This document shows, one piece after another, positions 11,801-38,205 of a stretch of DNA of 64,000 nucleotides. Within the stretch, counting starts at the first letter, position 1. Each line of letters opens with the position of its first letter. Location of the stretch: NCBI RefSeq assembly GCF_964199755.1, contig NC_133914.1, positions 124,001-188,000 on the forward strand, written 5' to 3'. This DNA comes from Larus michahellis (lineage: Eukaryota > Chordata > Aves > Charadriiformes > Laridae). Made by a program: the position numbers and the translations under genes. The notes beneath the pieces are model-generated. The model worked only from the letters and a program-made list of their open reading frames with translations. It had not been told where the DNA came from and ran no database searches.

Positions 11801-14800
11801 CCCATGTGGGACCCTGGAGGAACATGTTGCAAGGCTGAAGGTAACAAGAAAGGGGGCTGGGGATGTGTTGGCATGGGGTCTCACAGCTTCTGCTGTCCCT
11901 GGGGACCTGGGAACCCCACAGGGACAGCGAGGTGGCTCAAAGGAGGCTGCTGCAGCAGGATGGGGACAGCTGGAGGCAGAGTCCAGATCAGGATGCCCCT
12001 GCGACACCCATCAGGCTCAGTGTGGCTGTCTGCCGTGGGGAAGTGCTCTGGGGCTGGAGCTTCAAAGTCCAACCCTGCTGTCAGTGGGGATCCAAAGGGC
12101 ACGGGGGCCCGGGAACTGCCTTGCATCATGTGCCGGAGCCGTGCCAGCAGCCAGCTGGGCCACAGCAGCTCCCGCGGATCTGTGCCAGCTCCAGGGGCAC
12201 GTGCTCAGTGCTGCCTGTGGAGCTGTGCCGCCATGCTGGGGGGCACGGTGAGGTGCTGGCCTGACCCATGGGCCTGACCCAGCCCCCCCAGCCCCGTCAC
12301 CAGCAGTGCCACAGTTCCCGGGGGACTCACCCACCCACCGCTGTTTGCGCAGCCGGCGTGGGTGTTGGCAGCGAGAGGCTCTCCGGATCCTGTTTGCCAA
12401 GCTCCTGGAGAGACAGGGATGAAAGGGCTGTGCGGCCCCTCCAGCCCTCTCCAGTAGTGCTTTTGCACCTTCAAAGCATCCAGAGCCCCTTGAAGCCAGG
12501 ACAAGCTCCTGCCTCACGCTGGGAAAAGCTGGAGAGGTCCCCGAGGCCAGCAGGGAGGGCGAAGGAGACGTGGCCAAGAGCTATAGGTTGTAGGAGCCTT
12601 TGCTCCTGTGCCCGGGGATGTGTTGGTGTTGGAACAGGCGGCATGGGGCAGTCCCAGCTGTGTCCCTAGCTGTGACCCTCCAACCCTGCTGACCCCAATG
12701 GCATTGGGGCAGGACGAGTCTCCACAGTCCTTGTGGCATCTTGGCCCCTGTCCTTAATTCCAACAGGTCAATTTGTTTCCTAAAGAGAAATGGAGGTCTT
12801 TCCCGGGGAGAGCCAAGGGCTGGGAGGAGCCCTGGGGCAGGAGGAGCCTGGCTGGGGATACCTCCGGGGATGTGCCCAGGGCTCCCAACCTGGCTGGGGA
12901 CCGGGGCCGACACTGAGACCGGAGCACAAAGGGAACATCAGTCCAGGCTCCCCGGGGCTGTGGGGGTCCCAGGTCTCCTGCCCCAGCCCTGAGCAGGATT
13001 GGGATGCTCAGGGCTGCTTTAGACAGGCCAGGAGGGCATTTAGGGTGCTGTGGCCATCATGGGGAGCCCACAGCATCACTGCCGCTCAGAAACCACAGGA
13101 CTGCGCTGAGGACCCTCCTGCTGCACTGACCCAGATGCACAAGGCTGGCAAAGCTTTGCAAGCTCAGCTGCACCCCGTGCCAGCATGGAAAGGGCTGGGG
13201 CACCCCGCATGCTCGGGGACCCTGGGGACAGCTGCCAGCCCAGCGTCTGCTGCCAGCCCGGCTCCTCTGCCTCCCTTGTACCCTCTGCCGGCTGGGCAGT
13301 GGGGAAACAGAGGCACGGAGCTGTGCGCAGCGGGAGCGCACTCTCCCTTCAGCTCTCCCTGCTCCGGCTCGGCTGAGCAGGGCCGGGGGTGCCCGGTGCG
13401 GTGTCCCCCTCCCCCGTCCCCGCTGTCCCACGGGTCGGTGGTTCCCTCAAGGGCCCCGGCCCCGCATGTGCCCCAGCAGGGGGCGCCCCGCGCCCGCCGG
13501 TGGCGGCGGCCGGAGCCCGGGACCGGGAGGCGCCGGGCGGACCGTGCTGGGCCGCGATGGGCGGCGATCGGATGTGCTGGTTCGTGCTGGGCTACACTGG
13601 GCTGCACTGGGCTGTACTGAGCTGGGGTTGTGCTTGTCCATGCAGGATCATGCTGGGCTGTGCTGGGCTCTCCTGGGCTGAGCTGTGCTGAGCTTACTGG
13701 GCTGTGCTGGCCCATGCTGGGCTACACGGGTATGCACTGTGCTGTGCTGTGCTGTGCGGAGCTCTACTGGGCTGCGCTGGTCTGTGAAAGACCACACAGG
13801 GCTGTGCTGTGCTGTACTGGACTGGGCTATGCTGGTCGCCAGGCTGGGGCTGATTGGTCCCTGAGGGGCTGGTGATACAGCCCAGGAACCCAGCCCCCAG
13901 CCCCCCCAGGCTCCCAGCACTGCCGGCTGGGGCAGATCCTGTGTCCCCAACTGCACTGGGTGGCAAAAGGAGGGTGCTGGGGCTGAAGTGGGTTAGCTCA
14001 TGCTGCTTAGACGAATTTGCTCATCCCAGGTGGACTTCGTAACGGCACGTGTGTGTGTGTAATGATGCCACGGCTGTCAGTGCATGAGGTGAAAGCCTCA
14101 CCGTGTTTTCACAACGTTTATTGCCCTTCCTAGAAAGACGTTTGCAGTGGAGGGATGCGGCATCCCACGGGGCTCACCCAGGTCCCTGAGGATGCAGCAT
14201 GTCTCTCCAAATCCCCAGGCTAGATGTGCCAGGTGCCACACAGGCAAAGCCGAGTTTGAGCAGCAACAATGGGACACAGTGCTGGTAGTGGGAGCTGCAT
14301 GTGTGAGAAGGGGTCTGTTGTGCCCCAGTCCATCCCCGGTTTCCCTCCAACCCGTTGCTCCCGTCTTTGCTGTCAGCTCCCAGCCCCTCTGGGTCGTGGT
14401 TTCAGAGGGGCAAAGCTCCCAGCTGGACCTGCGAGGGCTTCAGTGGCTGTGGGAGCACCTCCCTGGGAACACCTGGGCAGGACACAAACGCTAAGTGACT
14501 CCACTGCTGATGGGGGCTGGACCCGCTCTCCTGCCCGTGTCTGCAGGGAACAGTCACACTGCAGTGATGGGTGACTGCAGCGGAGGGTGGTGGCAGTGCC
14601 ACAGTGCCAGCTTGGGAGCCCAAGGGGAAGGACAGCCGGGCAGGGGGAGGTGGATGGGAAAGGGCACCCGGGGGTGGGCGATGCCTCTCTGTGACATGAC
14701 CCCACTTCTCCAGTCTGCTTTGCTATTGCACTCAGCTGAATGTCCCCAGGCTGGTGGCACAGCTGCGCTTGGCCCGGGTGTCCTCAGCCAAAATCCTCTT

Positions 14801-15040
14801 TGCAGGAGTCCCTCCTTAGCACTTGCAGAGAGCAGGTCCCCCAAACCCTGACCTTTCTAATGGGCTGGAGATGATACTGGGACCTGGTGGGACGTTCTGG
14901 GGGGCAGCGAGGGTCCCCCACCCCAGCGCACGGGGCGGCCACTGATTAATAGCCCCGTTAGCAGAACCGGGGAACCCGGGGGGTTGGAGTGGGGGTCCGT
15001 GACCACCCTCACACCTTGCCCCCCTCCCGGGAGGAGAATA
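8820..15040. other. Intergenic interval between divergent MFSD2A and MYCL
   Basis: About 6.2 kb with no recognisable coding exon on either strand. The open frames have no conserved domain and no splice-linked partners. Visible content is a small lower-GC patch with C/EBP-like sites (10660-10890), a GCTGGGCT minisatellite (13560-13860), a short GT run with a CACGTG E-box (14046-14051), and the approach to the MYCL CpG island from about 14.85 kb. Confidence 0.7.
13560..13860. repeat. Minisatellite of about 10-bp CTGGGCT / GCTGTGCT units
   Basis: About 300 bp of degenerate tandem repeats on the plus strand, with units such as CTGGGCTGCA, CTGGGCTGTG, CTGAGCT and GCTGTGCT at a period near 10 bp. 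The motif set (GAGCT, GGGCT, GGGGT) recalls mammalian immunoglobulin switch repeats, but there is no immunoglobulin gene here, so this is only a resemblance in composition. Confidence 0.75.
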
Positions 15041-15059
15041 GGGCAGATCCCCGCCCTCT

Positions 15060-15123
15060 ATGCAAATCACAGGCCGGCGATTGGCGGGCGGGCGGGGCCG
15101 GGCGCCGCAGACAGGGTATAATA
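15060..15123 (+). promoter_or_regulatory. MYCL core promoter: octamer, CCAAT, GC box, TATA
   Basis: In order: octamer ATGCAAAT (15060-15067), inverted CCAAT box ATTGG (15080-15084), GC box GGGCGGGGCC (15090-15099) and TATAATA (15117-15123). The spacing is typical of a focused promoter and puts the start near 15147. The coding exon begins 200 bp further on, after a splice acceptor at 15318-15319, so exon 1 is predicted to be a short non-coding exon, as in mammalian MYCL. Its donor is uncertain; the GT at 15199-15200 is one weak candidate. Confidence 0.8.
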
Positions 15124-15345
15124 GCGGGGGGGGAAACAATGCCCCCGTGGTCCTGGTTCGGTGGCTGGTGCGGCTGCGTCCTGCAGCGCCGGGCGAGGGT
15201 GGGGGCTCCCCCCTTCCTCCATGGGGCTCGGGGTGTCCCTTTTCTGAGCGGGACTGCAGACCGGGGGGGGCGGTATCCCCTTTTCTTTCTGTCCCCACCC
15301 CTGCCTTTGCCGCCCCCAGGCTCTACCACCCCCCTCAACGCGGAG

Positions 15346-18300
15346 ATGGAGTTTGACTCGTACCAACACTACTTCTACGACCATGATGCCCAGGAGGATT
15401 TTCACCGCTCCACGGCACCCAGCGAGGACATCTGGAAGAAGTTCGAGCTTGTCCCCACGCCCCCCCTCTCCCCCCTGGGTCCCCTTGGGGAGAAAGCCTG
15501 CTGGTCGGGGGCGGAGGAGCGCTCCGGCTGCCTCTCCCGCTACTGCCTGTCCGGGGACGAGCCGGAGTATCTCATCGGGACGGGGGAGATCTTCGGGAAC
15601 CTGAGCGCTTTCATCCTCAAGGATTGCATGTGGAGCGGATTTTCAGCCCGGGAGAGGTTGGAGAAAGCGATGACAGAGAAACTTTCCACGGGCACGCAGA
15701 GGGCCACCCCCCACAAACCCTCCTTCGCCCAGGATTTTGGGTTCGGCAGCTCGGTGAGCGAGTGCGTGGATCCCGCTGCCGTCTTCCTTTGCCCGCTGCC
15801 CGAGAGCAAGATCCCCGCGTCCTCGGGATCCGAGGGCCAAAGCGATTCTGGTAAGGGACCGAGGTGCGGGTTGCCCCCGGCCCAGCCTTGCTGCCACCCG
15901 CGGGGAGCCCGGCGTGGAGGACACGCGCGTCCCCGCACATGTGCGTGCCGGGAGCCTCCCAGCCGGGCAGCGCCTTTGTTGCAGCTCCAGGCGAGTCCCG
16001 GTGCCGGCCCCGCGAACAAAGCGGGCTCGGCTGCTCCCCTTCCAGCGGGGCTTCTCCTCGGGAAACCCCTACCCCTCGCAGAAGGGTGCGTGGAGCTCCC
16101 CGTCCGCTGCGTGGGTCTCTGGTGGCCCCTCTCGCTCGTCCCGCCCCACGGGACCCTCGTGGGCAGGTTGGCGAGGGACAAGTTCGCAGCTCGGCGTGGA
16201 AACTTTGGGGTTTTCGGGCGTTGCAGCGTGCTCTGCTGCCGGCTCGTAACCTCAGCTGCTTCCCCTGGCCCCCACGCTCACGGCACCCACCTGGGACGGG
16301 TTTTTCTCGGGAGAAAAGGCAAAATAGCCCCCGGGGCCGGCAGGTTGCAGTGCAGCGGCCGCCCCCCCTGAGGCCGTGGCTCTGTGGGATGGGCAGGAAC
16401 ATTCCGCATCAGACCCCCCCAGGCATGTCTGCTTGTGCTGCGTGGTATGGGGGGGGGGGGCGTGTTTACACGGAGGGGTTCGGGCTGGGAAGCGCCTGCC
16501 TCTGAAACCCATCGGGCAAGGGCAGTGTGGTGCGACCTCCCCCTCACCTCAGCGCATAACCACCCATTGTCAGTCCCTGTTTACAAACACACACCCCCGG
16601 GGCTCCCCAAACCCACCCGCCCTGTAGTCCCGGTGGGGCCGTACGCGGTTTTTCCCTCCCGCCCCAGCGGGCTGACTCGGCTGCCGTGGGAGCGCTGACG
16701 CGGCCCCGCGGTGCCGTGACCCCGTTAATAAATCTGCCGGTTGCAGCGACCTGTGCCGGTGAGTCACGGCGCGGGACGGGGGACTTAATGCCATTAGGAG
16801 CCCGGGGACCGTAAGCAGGTCGCGGGCGTTAAGAGGCTTAACCCAAATTGATGGGGCCGCCCTGGGGATGAAGGGGGGGGGGGTCCCGATCCCGATCCGG
16901 CCGCGCCACGTGGACGCCGAACAAAAAGCAACAGATTGCAAACAATGAGAGGGGTCACGGTGATGGACAGGGGCGGGGGCCAATGGGAGGGTGCGGCAGC
17001 CGGCTGGCCCGGCGGGATAGCCAATGGGCTGCTGGGGGGGCGGGGCCCCGCAGTTCGACTTTTATTAATGGGCGGCGGCGGCGGGGGTTGTGTGTGTTTA
17101 TCTATCTCTATCTCTATTCCTATTCTACCCGTGGCTGAGACCGGCCGGGTTATGACACTGATGAGCGCAGCCGTCGGCCTGTGTGTGGGCAGCTAGTGTC
17201 CCCCTCTCTCCCCGCAGTAGCTCCAGTAGCAGGGTGGCTTGTGCTTGCTGGGCAGAGAACCCAGAGCCTGGTGGGGGGCCGGCGTGTGGGCTGGGGGCCA
17301 CAAGCAGGAGGGTGCCCTGGAGCCCAGCTCCTGTGGCCACCACTGGCCCTGTCGCCGGAGGGGTTGGGGCCAGGCCTCTGCCCAAGGTGCTGGTGAGGGT
17401 TTGGGCATCTCGGGGCACCTTTAGCGAGGGGCTGTATTTTCCCCCAAAGTCTAGGAAAAAAAGGTGGAAGCACATTCCTAAAAAGAGACCGATCACAGGA
17501 GTGCCTGGAGCTAGATCATCCCACTGTCCCCAAGCGCCAGCTTCATGCCGCTGGGCTCTGCTGGACTGGGCAAGCTGCAATGACAACAGACAGGGTGCCT
17601 TGGGTCCAGTTATGCTTTATTTGGGTCTTTCTGTTCACAGCTCTGATAACTTTCCCCCCCACACTCCCCCCACCCACGCTGACTCCTGGGCTTGGGATGC
17701 CTTCGAGGTTTACTGCGTCTGTTGGAGGGACCCCTTCACCTCTCCCTCCCCCCGTGCACCGCGGAGGATTGTCCCTTCTGTCCTCGGGGAGCCTGGGCTG
17801 AATGGGGTTTATCACTTGTGAAAAGTAACAAGTCACCGAAGTGGGAAGCTGCAGCCAAGGGGAACAAAGGGCAGCTCTGCCCCCACGTCCCTCATCTACA
17901 ATTCCAATGGGCCATGAAAGCTCCCGACCAGGATGAACTTTGGAGTTTGGCTGTCCCAGGTACCCATCATCCTACTCCTCCTGTGTCCCCCCCTGGGCAG
18001 ATGGGCTCTGCTGTTTCTTCCCTGATGATTCTTTATCCTGGACACGGTGCAGGATGTGCAGAAGTGAGGCGGAAATAAAGCCCTATCCTAATTTCAGGGG
18101 ACTGGGCACACGAATGTGGAAGGAAAGCTCCTTCCTTTGTGATGGCATTGGAAAAACATCTAAATCACGTAATCCCTCCTGAAGATTGCAGAGTGGCTTT
18201 GCAGTGCATGAGCAAGCTTTTGTGGGATGGCAGCAGGGGGATTGTCTGGGGGGCTGTGGGGAGCCCCGGCAGGGTGACGAGAGGTGACCAGGGGCTCCCA

Positions 18301-18902
18301 ACCGATGGTGATTTCTTTTTTTTGATTGTCTGTTTTGAGCAGAAGGGGAGGAGATTGATGTGGTGACAGTGGAGAAGAGACAATCGCTCAGCCTGAGGAA
18401 GCCAGTCACCATCACGCTGCGTGCTGACCCCTTGGACCCCTGTATGAAACGCTTCCACATCTCCGTCCACCAGCAGCAGCACAACTATGCCGCCCGCTCG
18501 CCACCAGATGTCTGTCCCCCACCAGAGCCGGCCCAGCAGGATGAGGACAAGCCACTAACCACCACGGAGCCAGCCCCTGTGATCACGCTGCCCGAGCCCA
18601 GCTTGCCGAAAGCTGGCAGCAGCCCCGGCTCCGACAGTGAGGACGTGGCCAAGAGGAAAAACCACAATTACCTGGAGCGCAAGCGGCGCAATGACCTGCG
18701 CTCGCGCTTCCTGGCCCTGCGGGACCAGGTGCCTGGGCTCGCCAGCTGCCCCAAAACACCCAAAGTTGTGATCCTGAGCAAATCCTCTGAGTACCTGCAG
18801 TCGCTCATCAGTGCCGAGAGGAGGATGGCAGCCGAGAAGCGGCAGCTGCAGCTGCAGCAGTCCCAGCTGCTCAAACAGATTGCTAACCTCAAGGGGCACT
18901 AG
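15346..18902 (+). CDS. MYCL: MYCL, L-Myc bHLH-leucine-zipper transcription factor
   Basis: A Myc-family protein that pairs with MAX and binds CACGTG E-boxes in the nucleus. Coding exons 15346-15850 and 18343-18902 (GT-AG) give 354 residues; human L-Myc has 364. The start ATG opens MEFDSYQHYFYD, matching the family N-terminus. Myc box I lies near residues 30-43 (KKFELVPTPPLSP) and Myc box II near 89-105 (KDCMWSGFSARERL). An acidic segment (EGEEIDVVTVEKRQS) follows the splice junction. The basic helix-loop-helix zipper is residues 272-354 and starts KRKNHNYLERKRRNDLRSRF, with a heptad-leucine tail ending in LKGH. The open frame upstream of the ATG reaches back to 14989, but that ATG lies before the TATA box and cannot be used by this promoter. 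The intron is 2.5 kb, and its first 1.3 kb remains CpG-rich. Confidence 0.97.
16900..17075 (+). promoter_or_regulatory. Promoter-like cluster inside the MYCL intron
   Basis: The segment holds a CACGTG E-box (16907-16912), two CCAATGGG boxes (16980 and 17021), a GC box GGGGCGGGGCC (17037-17047) and an AT-rich TATA-like stretch (17060-17069) in promoter order. A short TATC-rich run (17099-17125) follows. It may be a second MYCL promoter or an autoregulated enhancer. No exon or donor downstream is clear, so the role is inferred. Confidence 0.4.
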
Positions 18903-20945
18903 CACCCAATGTGCCCCCCTCCCCGGTCCCCATGACCCTCCTGGCTCCCTCTCAATTTGCACATTTTTTTAATTTTTATTTTGGTTGTTTGTTGAACTGT
19001 TTGCCCTGGGGGGCTGGAGCATGCGGTGGTTGCTGCGTGTGGGGTGGCTGCGGTGGTGCTCCCAGCTGCAGGAAGGCGGCCCCAGCAGGGCCCCCTGCCC
19101 GTGGCGTCGCCTGCCTAGGGCTGGCTTCTGGCACTGGGTGTTGCAACACTTCCCCTGTCCCCCCTGTGAAGCTTTCTCAAGTGACTGCTTCAATTCATGG
19201 GCTCAACTCCATTCCCCCTCCCTTGCACCCCTCTCTGCTGTTTGCCACCAACAGCATCCCTGGGAGCTGCCCCTGGGCATCCATCTCACCCTAAAAATCC
19301 CAAGCAACCATGGTCCACTTCAGCTCAGGGAAGCAGGTGGAGGTAGACGTGGAGAGCCCAGCTTACAGGGGTTGTCTCTGGATGGATCCCCCTGGAGATG
19401 GTGGTGGCAGGATGCCTCTCACACCGGGGTTAACAGCACCCTGTGGATGATCCCCTTGCTCAGCTGGACCATACCTCACTTTCTTATCACTTCATGCAGT
19501 AGCTTGTCGTGGATTTTATGTTCTAGAAACTGCTGCTGTAACTGCGAGTCTTATACTGGAGGCTGTGTTTTTTATACTGTATTTTTGTACCACTTTTTGA
19601 GAAGTATTGGTAAAGAGTTTCCTTTTTTTTATATATATATATATATATAAAAATAAACTTTTTTTGGAGGGGGGTTCCTGCTGCAGGGGAGGGCTCACTC
19701 CTGCTGCACTTTAGGGAGATCAGGAAGGGGCTGGCTCCTGCTGGACCTTTGAGCTGAGTCTTCATGGAAGCTGTTTTCCCCCTTGCACCTCTCCAAACCA
19801 CCAATTTGCAATAACAGGGGATTTTTCCTTGTGAGCATCCTTGTGACACCCCCCCCCGGCCTTTCCCACCCTTGCAAGCACCTCCTGACCAGCAGCGACT
19901 TAAAATCCCCAGCAAAGCTTTGGACTTTGCAGGGAGCCTGGCTGCAGGGGACTGGTTGGGTGCGTGGGGGGCTGTGCTGCCTTCAAGGCTTCCCCCTGCC
20001 TGTGCTATCCTGCTGCCCAACCTGCAGTGGGCTGTGTGAGTGGTAGAGTCCCCTGTCCCCTCCCAGGGGTGCTCCTGCAGGATGGCACCCTTGGGTCCCC
20101 ACTGACCTGCTGAGAACTGTTAGAGTTAACACTGTGGTCGGATTTAGCACTTTCTTCGTTACCTCACACTTCATAAATAAATAAGTTTGCAACAGCCTGG
20201 GTTGGCTTTTTCCATGCAGATGGCAGTGGGTTTCCATGCATTGTGCCATGATGCTCCTGGCGGGGCTGGCCTGGCCACTGTGTTTTGGGGTGTCCTGGCA
20301 GCCGCTCAGGAACACAAAAATTAATATATTTTGCACCAGGGCTTGGCTGCCTTGCTGCCAGTAAGACTGAGCTCTTTGTCCTGGCTTTCTCCCAGCAATT
20401 GAAACAGAAGTAGTTACAGTGGTGGGGCCAGGGAAACGAATCACTGGGATTATTTTTCCTCCTTTTAGGTGGCTTTGTTGGCAAGGAGGGGCAGGGAGCC
20501 CACTCTGGGCTCAGAGGAGGCTTTGGTGTAACTGTAAACCCCCCTAATAGTGCTCGGAGCAGTTGGTGTGGGGCGATCGCTGCCCCGTGGGTCAGGGGAC
20601 GGCGCTGTGGTTGGCAGTAACACTATAGGGAGTGGGGAATGCAATCTACTCCCTTCAAGGGGCATCGGACAACTTCATATACTCGGATCTGCCGAGTGGA
20701 TGAAATTATATATATGTGTGTTCTCCCTGCTGCACCTGAACCCGATGCTTTTGGGTTTCCTTCATATTGGTGGTAAAAGTCTTACTCTAAATGCAAGAGG
20801 GACATGGGATCCTGTTACTGCTGAGAAGTCAGAAAAGAGCTGCCGCTGCTGCAGGAGACTCAATCACCAGGGTGAAGCCAGCCTTAAAAAGCAATGATTC
20901 TGTACGGAAGCTCTTAAATAAACGCTCCCTTTGGTTCTGGCAACA
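18903..20945 (+). other. MYCL 3' untranslated region with several polyadenylation signals
   Basis: After the stop at 18900-18902 the region contains AATAAA at 19652-19657, just after a short (AT)n run (19631-19649), again at 20176-20181, and again at 20917-20922. Mammalian MYCL has a long 3' UTR, so alternative 3' ends are likely. Which site is used cannot be decided from sequence. I see no coding potential. Confidence 0.6.
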
Positions 20946-21879
20946 CTTCATGCTTTCTGCATGTTGTTACATCGTACCATGTCAAAGCGTTTTAGAGCTG
21001 TATTAAAAGGCGCTCAGAGGAACCACAGTTTAAACACGGAGCAGGGTGACCTAAATCTGACACCTCGCCCATGTGCAGGAAACAAGGCCCAGATGTACCA
21101 GTCCCTCAAATGTTTATTTTTGTTGTGTATACACTGACACATACAGACTGGTGTCTTTTTTCAGCTCAAGGTGACCCTCCCAATAAGGTTTTTAGTAAGG
21201 TGTGCTTTTTCTTTTCATGCCGAAGGCACACTGGTTGTTTAAAACATTATTTCTCTTTCTTAGAAATGATGTGCAGATACTGTGACCTGAGCTGAGACCA
21301 TCATCAGTGGAAAATGTAGTTGGTCTCAAATCAAACTGAGGAGCAGTTGCAGTTTTGCACATATCTTTGAGTTCTGTTTAAAGCCCTCCTACATAAATAC
21401 ATATCTACCTGAAACTTCCCTGGTTACTAAAGCAGATGCCTCCTCTCGCGTTGCCACCGTAAGGATAAGGAAAGCAGACTGACAGTGCTACAAAGTGAAC
21501 AAAATAAACACACAGGGCTTTTCCTCCTTGCTTGTTCTGCAATTCGCAAGTGTCGGCTGTCACCATCACAATTCTGCATTTCCGGGCCTGATACAGTCGG
21601 GTTTTTTTAATGCACATTACCCTGCTCCTTGCGACTCGCCCCGTTGCCTCGGCTACTCTACCCCCCCTCCCCCCAAACCACCTCTGCTTTCCCACCGTAG
21701 CCCCGGTTTTGCAGAGGGGAAGCCTCAGCCGGCCCAGGGGGTGCTGCGGGTGCGGTGCCGCTTTCACGCCTGGGCTGGCAAATTTTTAGGACAGTTTGCC
21801 CGAGGCGGCGATAATCCCTTCCCCTCGGAGGGGGGCCGACTGCCCGCACCCCTCCCCGGCCCGCAGCCTCCTGCTCCCT
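20946..21879. other. MYCL-TRIT1 intergenic segment
   Basis: Moderately AT-rich to about 21600, then rising in GC toward the TRIT1 promoter. No gene, RNA structure or repeat family is recognisable. It may include further MYCL 3' sequence. Confidence 0.5.
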
Positions 21880-22149
21880 GTTGCCATGGCAAAGGATACG
21901 TGTTGCCAGGGAGAACGGCACCGCGGAGGTACCCTCCTCCCGCCGTCGCCATGGCAACCGTCTCCCAGCCTTCCCTCCGCTCTATTGCCACGGAGACAGT
22001 CGCCCCGCTCCCTATCTCCCCGTGTTGCCGTGGCGATGGGGGAGGACCAGCCGCCCGCGGAGGCCGCGGGTTGCCACGGCAACGCGCTCCTCTCTGTTGC
22101 TATGGAAACAGCCCCGCTCCTCACTCTCCTGCCCCGTTGCTATGGCAAC
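21880..22149. promoter_or_regulatory. Array of eight RFX X-box-like palindromes upstream of TRIT1
   Basis: Eight copies of a 14-15 bp palindrome of the form GTTGCC-NN-GGCAAC start at 21880, 21902, 21945, 21984, 22024, 22070, 22096 and 22136. The copies at 21945 (GTCGCCATGGCAAC) and 22070 (GTTGCCACGGCAAC) match the RFX consensus GTNRCC-N-RGYAAC exactly, and those at 21880 and 22136 differ by one base; the rest have decayed halves. Most starts are about 40 bp apart and the spacers are pyrimidine-rich, so this looks like an expanded tandem repeat with an RFX site per unit. It ends 366 bp before the TRIT1 start codon. RFX dimers are known to bind such palindromes; occupancy here is inferred. Confidence 0.75.
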
Positions 22150-22284
22150 AGCATCCTTCCCACCCCATCCTACACCCCTCTGCCCCGAAAAAGGTACCAC
22201 GGGGCAGAACCCCACTCGTTGACACGGCCCGGGGGTTCGGGGTCCTGAAGGCGAGGGGTGCCCGGGGGACCCCAAGAGGGGCTG

Positions 22285-22425
22285 GGGGCGTGGGGATGGG
22301 CAGGGGACAGGGATGAGGACACGGTCCGGGGCCGGGGGTGTGGGGGTGGGTGGGGGACAGGGGACAGGGGGACCCGGGACGGGGACAAGGGGAGGGACCC
22401 GTTCCGGGGGACAGGAACCCCGCCT
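22285..22425 (+). repeat. G-rich degenerate repeat in the TRIT1 promoter
   Basis: A run of GGGGACAGGG / GGGTGTGGGGG units on the plus strand just upstream of TRIT1, with many G-runs of three or more that could form G-quadruplexes. TRIT1 has no TATA box, and this CpG- and G-rich stretch is probably part of its promoter. Confidence 0.5.
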
Positions 22426-22515
22426 GGCAGAGGGATACGGGGCACAGGGCCCGGCCCCGTCCTCCCCGCGGCTGGCCCCAGCCCCGTCCCGCCCCCGTCC
22501 CGCCCGCTCGTCCCC

Positions 22516-37726
<15,211 letters not shown>

Positions 37727-38185
37727 ACTGCAAACCAGCTGGCAAAGGGGAGCAGCCACGCTTCCACCTGTACGGCGAGGAAGCAACTGAGTTCTGGATG
37801 GCCTTGAACCGAACGAGCTGAGTCATTTTTTTCAGGATGAGGCAGGTGTGTAAGTGATGGACAAAGGCCGTTGGCTGCATCAGATCCTCTTCATGTGGCC
37901 TCATCGCGCCCCGTTCCCATGCTTCCCCAGCCCTGCCTGGAAAGGGCTGGGCCCTGGGGCAATGCTGCTAGGAGCATCCTCCCATGCCAAGTGTTAAAAT
38001 TCCTGCCACAGACGCAGCATTATCCTTGGAATGGTTGAGCTGATCCTGCTGGCATGTGAACGTGTCGTTCTCAAAGACAGAAACACCCTGCGCTCCTCCA
38101 GCTTGGCCAGGAATGAACTCTGGAGCTGAGCGAGTTCTTACCACCTTTATTGTGGAGAGGATGTATTTTTTTTCTTTTATATGGA

Positions 38186-38191
38186 AATAAA
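38186..38191 (+). other. TRIT1 polyadenylation signal
   Basis: AATAAA 460 bp after the TRIT1 stop codon, the first good signal downstream. The 3' UTR shows no other notable feature. Confidence 0.75.
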
Positions 38192-38205
38192 GTTCCAGGA
38201 TTATT

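Noticed and set aside
14989-15345. In-frame upstream ATG extending MYCL by 119 codons
   Set aside because: It lies before the TATA box at 15117 and spans the predicted non-coding exon and its intron; the conserved start is MEFDSYQ at 15346.
21880-22149. Regularly spaced repeats considered as a CRISPR-like array
   Set aside because: Vertebrate nuclear DNA, degenerate palindromic units with short similar spacers; RFX sites explain it better.
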